Shown in pieces: positions 7,600 through 14,397 of a stretch of DNA of 22,658 bases. The stretch lies in IMG/VR virus record IMGVR_UViG_3300035670_001316, positions 1 to 22,658 of that record. The stretch is one strand, 5' to 3'. How positions within the stretch are numbered: position 1 is the stretch's first letter; every line of letters begins with the position of its first letter. The translations under genes and the position numbers were made by a program. The DNA is from a virus. Below the pieces are notes generated by a model. That model did no database searches. It had not been told where the DNA came from and saw only the letters and a list, made by a program, of their open reading frames with translations.

Positions 7600-7641
7600 A
7601 CATTAGCAGGTTTGTATAACCCGTCAAGGGGTTTGAGAAAG
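7600..7641 (-). promoter_or_regulatory. Promoter/operator element A
   Basis: Minus strand: TTTCTC at 7640-7635, AAACC, then -35 TTGACG (7627-7622), 16-bp spacer, extended -10 TGCTAATGT (hexamer 7605-7600). AAACCCCTT and AAACCTGCT repeat 21 bp apart, over -35 and just before -10. The same architecture recurs at 16935-16977 and 19356-19398. Confidence 0.7.
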
Positions 7642-7646
7642 AAAGT

Positions 7647-8804
7647 TCAGGACATCCCGACATCCGCCGATCCGAGCCCGCGGTGAGCATAGACAAGGGC
7701 ATCGACCATGTCGTCATGGTCCGCGACAGGGAAGCCCAGGAGCTCCCGCGAGAAGTCCGGGGGCAGGTCCGGGGCCAGAGTGACGAGGCCTTGCTCGAAC
7801 CGAGCCTGAATCCCGGTAAACCGGGTCACCTTGTCCTTGTCCGGACGGACCCCGACGACCGGAAGGTCCGTCGTCCGCAGAAGCTCGGTGACCACGGCCG
7901 CCTGAAACTGGACTTGCTCGACCGCGACGACTTGCGGACGCCACTTCCCCGCGAAGGCCTTGATGAACCCTAGCACCCCGTGGAAGGGCATCCGGCCCCG
8001 GGCCACGTCGAGGACATACAAGGCCCCGGTCCTGTCCCGACCGAGGGCGACCGCCGCAGTCCAGTCGGCCCCGTCCTTCGTCGAGATCGCGAGGTCCACC
8101 CCGACCGAGACATCGAGGTCTTCCCGGGCCGGGGGCTCGCCGACCCGGATCCATTCCCGCCGGAGCAGGGCACCAGCCGCCGAAACGAACTCGGCACCGA
8201 ACTCCCGACGGAAGACGATCGCGGGCAGGCTCGACCGGGCCGCGTCGACCTCGGCCTCGTCGAGATGCGGATTCGTCCAGGATGGCAGGCACCAGGACCG
8301 GACCTCGGGGTCTTCCCCCTGCCCCTTCTGGACGAGCTCATGGAACCATCCCCCCTCGACATTCGGGGTCGAGATGATGACCGCCTTCCCCTTCCGATCC
8401 GCGAGGGCCGGACGAAGGACCTCTTCCCAGACCCGCCGGGGCACGAAGTCCGCCTCATCGAGGACAAGGAAGTCCAGCCCCTCGCCTCGCAGGTTGTCCG
8501 GGTTATCCGCTGACTTGCAAGCGATGATGCCCCCGCTCGGGAACCGTAGAGTTCGGGTCGACTCGTGAGCCTGAGCACCGACCGCCCGGGACATCACCCG
8601 GAGCATCTCCCACGCGATGCCCGAGATAGCGTACGTCGGGGCCACCCACCATGATTTGCGGCCTTCGAGGGCCATCCGCAGAGCCAGGACGACCCCGAGC
8701 CGGGTCTTCCCCCACCGCCTGCCGCAGACCAAGACCCGGAACCGAGCGGGGTCCCGGGCAACCGCGGCTTGCGCCTCGTGGAGTTCCGGCAACCGGATGA
8801 TCAA
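7647..8804 (-). CDS. terL: Terminase large subunit (packaging ATPase and nuclease)
   Basis: 385 aa from TTG 8804. ATPase: Walker A GRRWGKT at about 28-34 and Walker B LVLDEAD at 113-119, followed by the coupling motif IISTP. RNase-H-like nuclease: GVDLAIS (Asp 237), AVEQ (Glu 296) and DHDDMVDAL near the end. It drives headful or site-specific DNA packaging with the portal. I chose TTG 8804 because it overlaps the stop of a 35-codon gene as TTGA and gives the usual terminase N-terminus (IIRLPELHEAQ); ATG 8891 in the same frame would add 29 unusual residues and has its AAGG directly against the start. Confidence 0.9.
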   Translation of the reverse strand: MIIRLPELHEAQAAVARDPARFRVLVCGRRWGKTRLGVVLALRMALEGRKSWWVAPTYAISGIAWEMLRVMSRAVGAQAHESTRTLRFPSGGIIACKSADNPDNLRGEGLDFLVLDEADFVPRRVWEEVLRPALADRKGKAVIISTPNVEGGWFHELVQKGQGEDPEVRSWCLPSWTNPHLDEAEVDAARSSLPAIVFRREFGAEFVSAAGALLRREWIRVGEPPAREDLDVSVGVDLAISTKDGADWTAAVALGRDRTGALYVLDVARGRMPFHGVLGFIKAFAGKWRPQVVAVEQVQFQAAVVTELLRTTDLPVVGVRPDKDKVTRFTGIQARFEQGLVTLAPDLPPDFSRELLGFPVADHDDMVDALVYAHRGLGSADVGMS

Positions 8805-8908
8805 CAACCACCGCCCGAGGCAATCGCCACCATGACCGCGACATGACCCGATAGGATCAAGATGAGCGAGACCGTATCCCCGAGGGTCCATCCTTGGTCT
8901 GCGGTCAT
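8801..8908 (-). CDS. 35-residue single-membrane-segment microprotein
   Basis: ATG 8908 overlaps the methyltransferase stop as ATGA and its own stop overlaps the terminase TTG as TTGA, exactly the coupling used by other genes here. The product begins MTADQGWTLGDTV and continues LILILSGHVAVMVAIASGG, one convincing membrane segment, ending GGGC. I do not recognise it. Its role is unknown; candidates are a small lysis-timing or membrane-targeted effector, or just a coupling peptide. Too short for statistical support, so the case rests on the double overlap and the clean hydrophobic segment. Confidence 0.5.
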   Translation of the reverse strand: MTADQGWTLGDTVSLILILSGHVAVMVAIASGGGC

Positions 8909-10068
8909 GCGAAGAGCCTCAGTTGCTCGCCGTCGGCCTTGCGGCCCGGGGCAGGGGACGCCGGGATCTCAAAGACCTGCCCGGTCTTGACCGCGGCTGC
9001 CTTGATCCGGGCCTCGGCAATCGCCGCATATTCTGGGGACAGTTCGCACCCGATGAACCGCATTCCCTCGAGGACGGCCGCCTTGCCCGTCGAGCCGGAC
9101 CCCGTGAACGGGTCGAGGACCAGACCGCCCGGGGGCGTGACGAGACGGACCAGATAGCGCATGAGATCGGTCGGCTTGACCGTGGGGTGGACGTTCTTCC
9201 GCTCGACAGGTGCCCATCGCGGGTCATTCTCAAGCCCGCCAGGATTTACTCGGTTGAACGTCCGATCGTCCCACGCCTCCATGCCCTCGTCCCGGTCGGC
9301 CTTGCTTGCCTTGGCCGAGTAGAAGAAGCGGGCAGCGGAGCCGGAGTCGCCATACCCTCCGGCACCTGCCCCTAAGGTATTTCCGAAAGACCATGTTGCC
9401 GGTCGCGTTTTACTTCCAACACCAGGGGTTAGACCTCCAGTCGATTTGCCGACATCAGGAAACATACCCACGACCTCCTCGCTCCCATCGTGGATGACGT
9501 TCGCGGGCCAGCGGCCTGCGTCAAGTTGCGTGATCGTAACCTTTCCGCCGATGCCTTTGAACATTCCGTCTTGATATTTTGGCTTGTCATCTGCCCTTGT
9601 GCCGCCTTGCGTCCCCACCCTGCACCCGTCCACGTTGATCGCCCCGGTCCCGTAGGCCATCACGTTCTGCGCCACCGTGCCCCGCAGCGGCTTGCGCGCC
9701 ATGACGATGGGTTCGTACGCCGGTTTTAGCGCGGTCCCCCATCCTTTCCACGCGCCGTCAAGGTTGTGAGATTTCGGGAATCCTGCACCAAAAATCCACA
9801 TGAGGCATTCTCTAAGGGTCAACCCGGCATCCTCGATGGCACAAGCAAGTCGGTGATAAGTTCTCGGTGCACCGAACGCGAGAAGATGGCCGCCGGGCTT
9901 CAAGACCCGCAGGCACTCGCGCCAGACATCGAGGTCATACGCGATGCCTGACGCGTCCCAGGACTTCCCCATGAACCCGAGTTCGTACGGGGGGTCCGTG
10001 ACGATGGAATCGACCGACTCGGTATCAAGCTCCCGGAGTCGAGCCCGGCAGTCCCCTACGAGGATCAT
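8905..10068 (-). CDS. DNA methyltransferase, beta class (N6-adenine or N4-cytosine)
   Basis: 387 aa, ATG 10068 overlapping the upstream stop as ATGA. Motif order is that of beta-class enzymes: catalytic motif IV TDPPYELGF first (DPPY at 25-28) and the SAM-binding motif I LDPFTGSGST late (319-328), preceded by HPTVKPTDLMRYL and followed by GCELSPEYAAIA. The middle (about 130-270) is the target-recognition region. It methylates the amino group of adenine or cytosine; DPPY is more often adenine. The gene is inserted between the small and large terminase genes, so modification and packaging would be co-expressed. Confidence 0.9.
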   Translation of the reverse strand: MILVGDCRARLRELDTESVDSIVTDPPYELGFMGKSWDASGIAYDLDVWRECLRVLKPGGHLLAFGAPRTYHRLACAIEDAGLTLRECLMWIFGAGFPKSHNLDGAWKGWGTALKPAYEPIVMARKPLRGTVAQNVMAYGTGAINVDGCRVGTQGGTRADDKPKYQDGMFKGIGGKVTITQLDAGRWPANVIHDGSEEVVGMFPDVGKSTGGLTPGVGSKTRPATWSFGNTLGAGAGGYGDSGSAARFFYSAKASKADRDEGMEAWDDRTFNRVNPGGLENDPRWAPVERKNVHPTVKPTDLMRYLVRLVTPPGGLVLDPFTGSGSTGKAAVLEGMRFIGCELSPEYAAIAEARIKAAAVKTGQVFEIPASPAPGRKADGEQLRLFA

Positions 10069-10424
10069 GCATTCCCGCCTTCCTCATCCGCCCACTTGAT
10101 CACGACCTCGGTCTTGTCCGCGCCCTCGGGCCTGCGGTCCTGCCTGCCGAATCGGTCCGGACTCTTCCGTTCGAGGTACCACGCCGCCGCGGTCCAAGTC
10201 TTGTCGGCGAGGGCCGCTTCCCGGATGCAGGCAAGCATCTCGGCCTCGGCCTCACCCTCGGCCGCTTTTACGTCGTCGGCGAAGTCGGGGTCGGCCTTGA
10301 TCCACTCGTAGAAGAAGTCCTTCGAGACCCCTGCCGCCCGGCACGCGGTCTCGTGGTAGTTCCCCGCCCGGATATACCGGAGCAGGGCTTCCCTGACCTC
10401 TGGGGTCCGCTTGGTCTTAGCCAT
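10065..10424 (-). CDS. Putative terminase small subunit (helix-turn-helix)
   Basis: 119 aa from ATG 10424 (GGAAGGA upstream, 8-base overlap with the previous gene). The N-terminal region, TPEVREALLRYIRAGNYHET followed by ACRAAGVSKDFFYEWIKADP, is a helix-turn-helix of the kind seen in small terminases; the central acidic helix and the TWTAAAWYLERKSPDRFGR stretch are common in phage small-terminase-like proteins. It would recognise the packaging site and recruit the large subunit. In most phages the two subunits are adjacent; here a methyltransferase separates them. It could instead be a generic phage HTH protein. Confidence 0.7.
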   Translation of the reverse strand: MAKTKRTPEVREALLRYIRAGNYHETACRAAGVSKDFFYEWIKADPDFADDVKAAEGEAEAEMLACIREAALADKTWTAAAWYLERKSPDRFGRQDRRPEGADKTEVVIKWADEEGGNA

Positions 10425-10752
10425 GATCCTTCCCTCTCTTCTTGCGGTCCGGGTCGGCGACTTCCGAGATCCGCACCTGCCCCCGCTCGGTCTTCCACCG
10501 TGCGACGAGACCATCCTTCGCCCTCATGAACATCACCCGGACCGGGGTCGCATCACCGATACCCGGGGTCAACTCGGGCAAGTGCTCAAGGACGACCGCA
10601 GCCAGGCTCTCGGGGTCCTTCTCGATTCGCTTGCTCGTCGCCTTGTCGATCTCGCCCGCGATGCCGAGGGTGATATCCCCTTCCTCGGTCTGGCCGATTT
10701 GAAACTCGATGCCCTGAGCCACAAGCGACCGGAACAGGGACAAGGCGTTCAT
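10417..10752 (-). CDS. TubC-docking-like phage protein (111 aa)
   Basis: ATG 10752 overlaps the previous stop as ATGA, with GGGGGAGA upstream. The first 60 residues (MNALSLFRSLVAQGIEFQIG, then ITLGIAGEIDKATSKRIEKD and SLAAVVLEHL) follow the helix, two strands, helix, helix layout of TubC N-terminal docking-domain-like proteins, which turn up as small phage proteins of unknown role. The rest is basic at its end (DPDRKKRGKDHG). A second protein of similar layout is at 11553. Functional meaning in phages is not established, and the family call is from pattern memory. Confidence 0.65.
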   Translation of the reverse strand: MNALSLFRSLVAQGIEFQIGQTEEGDITLGIAGEIDKATSKRIEKDPESLAAVVLEHLPELTPGIGDATPVRVMFMRAKDGLVARWKTERGQVRISEVADPDRKKRGKDHG

Positions 10753-10943
10753 TGTCTCCCCCGTTGGTCGATGGTGACCCACTTCCGGCGCTCCCGTCTC
10801 AGTTCCGCACTCGCCTTGCGGTCGAGGTCCATCCACGCATCGTAGCAGGGTCGACAGAGGAGCTCTCGGTGATACCGGGTACCCTCGGGGACGATCGCAG
10901 GCTTGTTGCATCCGGAACATCTGATCTCGGTCGGCTTAAGCAT
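10749..10943 (-). CDS. Small zinc-ribbon protein (64 aa)
   Basis: ATG 10943 overlaps the RusA-like gene by 8 bases. One zinc ribbon is clear: CSGC at 9-12 and CRPC at 30-33, followed by a basic helix (KASAELRRERRKW). It resembles DksA/TraR-like or general phage zinc-ribbon proteins but is too short to call. It may bind nucleic acid or RNA polymerase; that is speculation. The longer in-frame reading starting at 11033 lies inside the resolvase gene and is less likely. Confidence 0.65.
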   Translation of the reverse strand: MLKPTEIRCSGCNKPAIVPEGTRYHRELLCRPCYDAWMDLDRKASAELRRERRKWVTIDQRGRQ

Positions 10944-11319
10944 CGTTGGCCGCCTGAACGATGGCCATCCACCTCGGGGCAGTCTTCGTCCTCGGCCGCT
11001 TGTGAACCGCGAGGTCCACGATCTGATCATCATCTCGCCACGCGATCCCGTTCAGTGCGTCCATGACGCCCCCCGCTAGATTGTCGACGTCTCCCCTTCC
11101 CGACCAGATCCAAAGGTCCAGCCTGACCCTACCTTGCCGGAAGACCGGGCACTCTTTCAAGCGGAAAGCCACCTTGCCCGCGATGGTTCGCTTCCACGTC
11201 ATATAGTCCGCGGGCATGTAGACGTGCCCGGTCTGGGTCGTCCGAGGACGAGGCTTGACCCGAATCGGCATCCCGTCCGAGCGGATGGTCAAGACCCCGT
11301 CCTCGAGAGCGACCGTCAA
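10936..11319 (-). CDS. rusA: RusA-family Holliday-junction resolvase
   Basis: About 127 aa if started at TTG 11319, which overlaps the upstream stop as TTGA; ATG 11271 is the alternative but would cut the first predicted strand (GVLTIRS). The signature is WSGRGDVDNLAGGVMDALNG followed by WRDDDQIVDLAVHKR, containing the acidic residues (Asp at about 77, 79, 87 and 96-98) that coordinate metal in RusA dimers. It cleaves four-way junctions formed in replication or recombination so that concatemers can be packaged. It sits just past the probable origin with zinc-ribbon neighbours. Confidence 0.8.
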   Translation of the reverse strand: MTVALEDGVLTIRSDGMPIRVKPRPRTTQTGHVYMPADYMTWKRTIAGKVAFRLKECPVFRQGRVRLDLWIWSGRGDVDNLAGGVMDALNGIAWRDDDQIVDLAVHKRPRTKTAPRWMAIVQAANDA

Positions 11320-11549
11320 GGGTTCCAAATCGTCTTTAAGTCGTCGCTCAGCCGCTTTCCGCACCCTCGACAAGTCGTCGGCCCCCGGCTTGCGCTTATC
11401 TCGTGAAGACCGCACCCCGGGCAGTGATGATGGCTCGCCGTCATGAACTGACCGCATCCGAGACACTGCCACGGGAACCCGTCGTGTCTCTGGTTTCGAT
11501 TCTGCCGCGGCTGGCTGCCCCCAGAGCGGGACTTGACCGATCCACCCAT
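11316..11549 (-). CDS. Triple-CxxC zinc-binding protein (77 aa)
   Basis: ATG 11549 lies three bases after the upstream stop. After a basic, glycine-rich N-terminus come CLGC (29-32), CPGC (43-46) and CRGC (60-63), with several His between, enough for one or two zinc ribbons. The same bases are open in another frame, but the ordered cysteine pairs and tight spacing make this the real frame. Function unknown; DNA or RNA binding is likely. It is coupled to the resolvase through a TTGA overlap. Confidence 0.65.
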   Translation of the reverse strand: MGGSVKSRSGGSQPRQNRNQRHDGFPWQCLGCGQFMTASHHHCPGCGLHEISASRGPTTCRGCGKRLSDDLKTIWNP

Positions 11550-11552
11550 CCC

Positions 11553-11885
11553 CTAGCACCCCCCGTGACCTCTCGCGGCTTCTAGGGGCTCGTAGCGGGT
11601 CCGGTTCTCTGCTTGCCACTGCGTGAACCATCGGACGATGCCTTCCCGATGATGCCGGAGTCGGTCGAGGATGTCACCGGGTACCTCGCGGTCGCCCGTG
11701 GTCAAGAGCATCCGTCCGAGGTCGTCGAACTCGAACCACGCGTCGGCCGCGATGACATCGAGGATCAACTCGGCAATCTCGCGTGACCCGGCCTCTGGGG
11801 TCCAGCTATCGATCGCCGTCTCTCGGGTCCACTCGGACGAGTCCACAAGGACGGGTCCGGCTGGGGTTCCTGGTCTCTTTCTCAT
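11553..11885 (-). CDS. TubC-docking-like phage protein (110 aa), first gene left of the origin
   Basis: ATG 11885, 10 bases after the GAAGGAG loop of an RBS hairpin. The central region SREIAELILDVIAADAWFEF, DDLGRMLLTTGDREVPGDIL and LDRLRHHREGIVRWFTQWQA matches the layout of TubC N-terminal docking-like domains (helix, beta-hairpin, then P-x-x-L-x-x-L helices with a conserved HR pair). Such domains are frequent next to phage replication genes but their role is not known. The N-terminal 35 residues look flexible. It starts directly beside the dyad-symmetric origin candidate. Confidence 0.7.
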   Translation of the reverse strand: MRKRPGTPAGPVLVDSSEWTRETAIDSWTPEAGSREIAELILDVIAADAWFEFDDLGRMLLTTGDREVPGDILDRLRHHREGIVRWFTQWQAENRTRYEPLEAARGHGGC

Positions 11886-11890
11886 CGGTT

Positions 11891-11907
11891 CGGCCCTCCT
11901 TCGGCCG
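11891..11907 (-). promoter_or_regulatory. GAAGGAG-loop ribosome-binding-site hairpin 3
   Basis: Minus strand CGGCC-GAAGGAG-GGCCG, a perfect 5-bp stem, 10 bases before ATG 11885. It lies between the origin candidate and the gene. Confidence 0.65.
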
Positions 11908-11910
11908 TGC

Positions 11911-12150
11911 TGGGACGCGCTGGGACGCGCTGGGACGTAAAAAACGGCCTCAAAGCCAGTGGTGGTGCGGGTCTCTCGATTTTACGTCCACGTCCAAGCC
12001 AAAAAGCCTTTATATTTATGTCTCTCTTACCTTCTCTAATTTTCTCATGCATAGTTTTTTCGTAGGGACGGGGACGTAAAACAGTAGAACCCGCATCCTG
12101 ATTGAGTTTCAGGCACTTTTTTACGTCCCCCAGCGTCCCCCACGTCCCAG
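11911..12150. other. Probable replication origin: 240-bp dyad of GGGACG iterons around an AT/pyrimidine-rich core
   Basis: Centred at 12030.5. Left arm: three 10-bp-phased GGGACG units (11912, 11922, 11932), the last followed by TAAAAAA, then two inverted CGTCC units (11985, 11991). Right arm mirrors it: two GGGACG units (12065, 12071) followed by TAAAA, then TTTTTTACGTCCCC (12117) and two more inverted units (12134, 12143). Counting by eye, about 62 of 90 positions match between 11921-12010 and its mirror. The middle about 50 bases (12001-12050) are AT-rich and, on the plus strand, pyrimidine-biased. It starts four bases after the primase-helicase stop. Iterons beside an AT-rich unwinding region next to the initiator/primase gene are classic origin features; the precise dyad is unusual. 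Confidence 0.7.
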
Positions 12151-12153
12151 AAC

Positions 12154-14307
12154 TCAATGGAGTTTAAGCCCTTCGACGACCCGCGGCCGTGGCCCGTCGG
12201 TGCCTGGACGCTTGATGTCCTTCTTGAAGTGCCGCTCGATCTCGGCCTCGAAGGTGCGAATAGCGAGCGGGTGATACCCGTTCGTCCCGCACCAAGTCCG
12301 ATAGTCTTCGTGAAGCTTTGCGACCTCGACCACCCCGAACCCGGTCTCCTTGATGCGATCGTCGGCCCACTGAAGGAACGGATTCACGGCCTCGCGATAC
12401 ATGGTCTTGGCGTTGCTCATCTCCAGCGACTCGCCGAGCCCGTCGGCCTTGAGCTGTTCAAGCCCGTCGATCGCCCAGTTGAAGATGCCGGGCAACTCGG
12501 CCCGAAGCTTGTCTAGGATGCCGTAGTCTTTGTCCTCCTCCCGGATCTTCGTGTTGAAGGGGAAGATCATCAGCCGCCGCCAGATCGCATCGGTCCGGTC
12601 CGAGAACCGTGGTAGGACGTTCGTCGAGAAGGTCAATCGAGCGGTCGGGACATCCTGGTACGAGTCACGATACTTCCGCTCGAAGGTCATTTCCTCGCCC
12701 GAGATGAGTTGCTTTAGGATCCCCTCGGCAGCCTTGTCGAGCTCGCCCATCTCGTGTGCGATGTTGGCCGACTTGCCGACCATCGCCGCGAGGTCGAACC
12801 GTTCCCCGAACCGCTCGAGCGGGACCGTCGAGTAGTTCCCCCGGCCGACCAGTTCTTGAAGGATGAGCAGGACGGTCGACTTGCCGTTCGACCCGTCGCC
12901 GACGAGGACCGCGGCCTTCTGGTAGGAGACATCCGGGATCAAGTTAAGCCCGAACCATCGCTTGAGTTGGTCGCGAGTCCCCGGGTCCGGGACGATCTTC
13001 TCGATGACCGAGAGCCACAATGGACAGTCCGCGTCCGGGTCGACCTCGAAGGGGACACACACCGTCGACAGGAGCCCCGGGTCGTGCGGCCGCAACCAGT
13101 CCGGCCGCTCTTCGAGGTACGCCTTGACGTCGACAATCCCATTCTTCGCCACGATGGACAGGGGCCCGCCGTCTATCCACTCGCCATGGTTTACCGAGGC
13201 CGGGATCCGGACCCGAGTCGCGATGTTGGCGACGACATCCCCGACGAAGGCCCGCTTGCACTTGCTCGCGAGGTCCGGGGCCTGCTGCATCCTGCCGAGG
13301 ACTTCGTGACCGACGTCCTCCTCGGTCGTGGCCTCGTAGCACTTGCCGTTGAACCTGTACCAAAAGCCCTTATGCAAGACGAAGGGCCGATCCTCGACCG
13401 CCTCAAGGAATGCAGTCGCGACACTGATCGGCTCGATCTTGTCCTTCTTCCCGTCGCCCTCGGGCTCGGGCATCCTCAGCCCAGAGGCCAGCCCGACCCG
13501 GACAGTCCTTGCCGCTGTCCCGGGTGCGAACCCATCGACGATGCGTTCGGCCATGTCGACGATGACCCGATCCGGCAAGGGGGGAATGACCGCGGTCTCA
13601 TTGGTCGACCGTAGGGCCGCGAGGATTGCCTCGTACCCGAGACCCGCCGCCCGCATCGAGCTCCCGAGCGACCAGACCGCTTGATTCCTCCCGCCCTCGC
13701 GGATGACGCCGTCCTCGTCTGCCCGTACCTTAGACCCTGCGTTTTCCGGTTTCTTGATGTTCCTAAGGGCCTCGTCGAGCCACGCCGGGACGGGTTGCGG
13801 TCCGTCGGCCGACTCGACATCGACCGCGTACATGCGCCCGGTCTTGTGGATTGACCCGGGGGCCACGACGAACCCCCGCTCGCCGCGGACATCGACGCCC
13901 GAGGCCACGAGACCCGCCGAGTTCCGAACATCCCATCCGGGGTGCTGGTAGTAGACGTGCGCCCCGCGCCCGGTACGGACCATGAAGAATGGTCGGTCCT
14001 GGTTGCGATTCTCGAACCAGACGACCGCGTCCTCGTTGTCGAGGTCGAGCAACAGTAGCCCGGTATCCGCCCCGGTCACAATTCCCGCGTTCCGACCGTC
14101 CCGGTACCACTGGGCCGCCTTGGTCGAGTCGTGCTGGGCACCGGGGGCCTGCCATCCCCGGTCGATCGGATGCTTGCCTTGCGACTCGCAATCCGGACGG
14201 CCGCAAGTGCACCGTCCGTCGGGCCTGACATGGTGCACCGCGATGAAGACTTGGCCGAGCCCTGCGACGGACTCGAGCTCTCTCAATCGACTGTCAATGG
14301 GGTACAA
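12154..14307 (-). CDS. Bifunctional primase-polymerase / SF3 (D5-like) helicase
   Basis: 717 aa. N-terminal PrimPol domain (about 15-185): zinc-like CTCGRPDC, the metal-binding LLLDLDNE (DLD 88-90), GRGAHVYY and VRGERGFVVAPGSIH. Linker with the usual primase-associated alpha region to about 300. SF3 helicase: Walker A GDGSNGKS (470-477), B-region NIAHEMGELDK, sensor LTFSTNVLP and arginine finger AIWRRLMIF. C-terminal winged helix (about 640-717), likely DNA binding. It would recognise the origin, unwind it and prime synthesis, like P4 alpha-type proteins. Start is TTG 14307 with AGGAGA 8 bases upstream; no ATG nearby fits. The gene ends right at the origin candidate. Confidence 0.9.
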   Translation of the reverse strand: MYPIDSRLRELESVAGLGQVFIAVHHVRPDGRCTCGRPDCESQGKHPIDRGWQAPGAQHDSTKAAQWYRDGRNAGIVTGADTGLLLLDLDNEDAVVWFENRNQDRPFFMVRTGRGAHVYYQHPGWDVRNSAGLVASGVDVRGERGFVVAPGSIHKTGRMYAVDVESADGPQPVPAWLDEALRNIKKPENAGSKVRADEDGVIREGGRNQAVWSLGSSMRAAGLGYEAILAALRSTNETAVIPPLPDRVIVDMAERIVDGFAPGTAARTVRVGLASGLRMPEPEGDGKKDKIEPISVATAFLEAVEDRPFVLHKGFWYRFNGKCYEATTEEDVGHEVLGRMQQAPDLASKCKRAFVGDVVANIATRVRIPASVNHGEWIDGGPLSIVAKNGIVDVKAYLEERPDWLRPHDPGLLSTVCVPFEVDPDADCPLWLSVIEKIVPDPGTRDQLKRWFGLNLIPDVSYQKAAVLVGDGSNGKSTVLLILQELVGRGNYSTVPLERFGERFDLAAMVGKSANIAHEMGELDKAAEGILKQLISGEEMTFERKYRDSYQDVPTARLTFSTNVLPRFSDRTDAIWRRLMIFPFNTKIREEDKDYGILDKLRAELPGIFNWAIDGLEQLKADGLGESLEMSNAKTMYREAVNPFLQWADDRIKETGFGVVEVAKLHEDYRTWCGTNGYHPLAIRTFEAEIERHFKKDIKRPGTDGPRPRVVEGLKLH

Positions 14308-14341
14308 TATCTCTATCTCCTTACGTGTCGGGGGGATGCCA

Positions 14342-14376
14342 GAATGCCCCGGAGCCTCCTTCGCTCCGGGGCATTC
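14342..14376 (-). promoter_or_regulatory. GAAGGAG-loop hairpin 4, 14-bp perfect stem, ahead of the primase gene
   Basis: Bases 14342-14355 are the exact reverse complement of 14363-14376, with a seven-base loop that reads GAAGGAG on the minus strand. It lies between the ssDNA-binding-like gene and the primase gene and has no T-run on either strand. It is the longest member of the five-hairpin set, and the only one not directly in front of an ATG. Confidence 0.75.
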
Positions 14377-14397
14377 ATCATACCGGATGCCTGACCC

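Noticed and set aside
11882-12157. A 91-codon minus-strand frame running through the origin candidate
   Set aside because: It starts at a poor TTG, and the codons simply reflect the iterons and AT-rich core; dyad symmetry explains the sequence better than a protein.
14285-14310. TTGACA in the first codons of the primase gene as a -35 box
   Set aside because: No -10-like hexamer follows at 15-19 bp and the AAACC repeats of the other promoters are missing.
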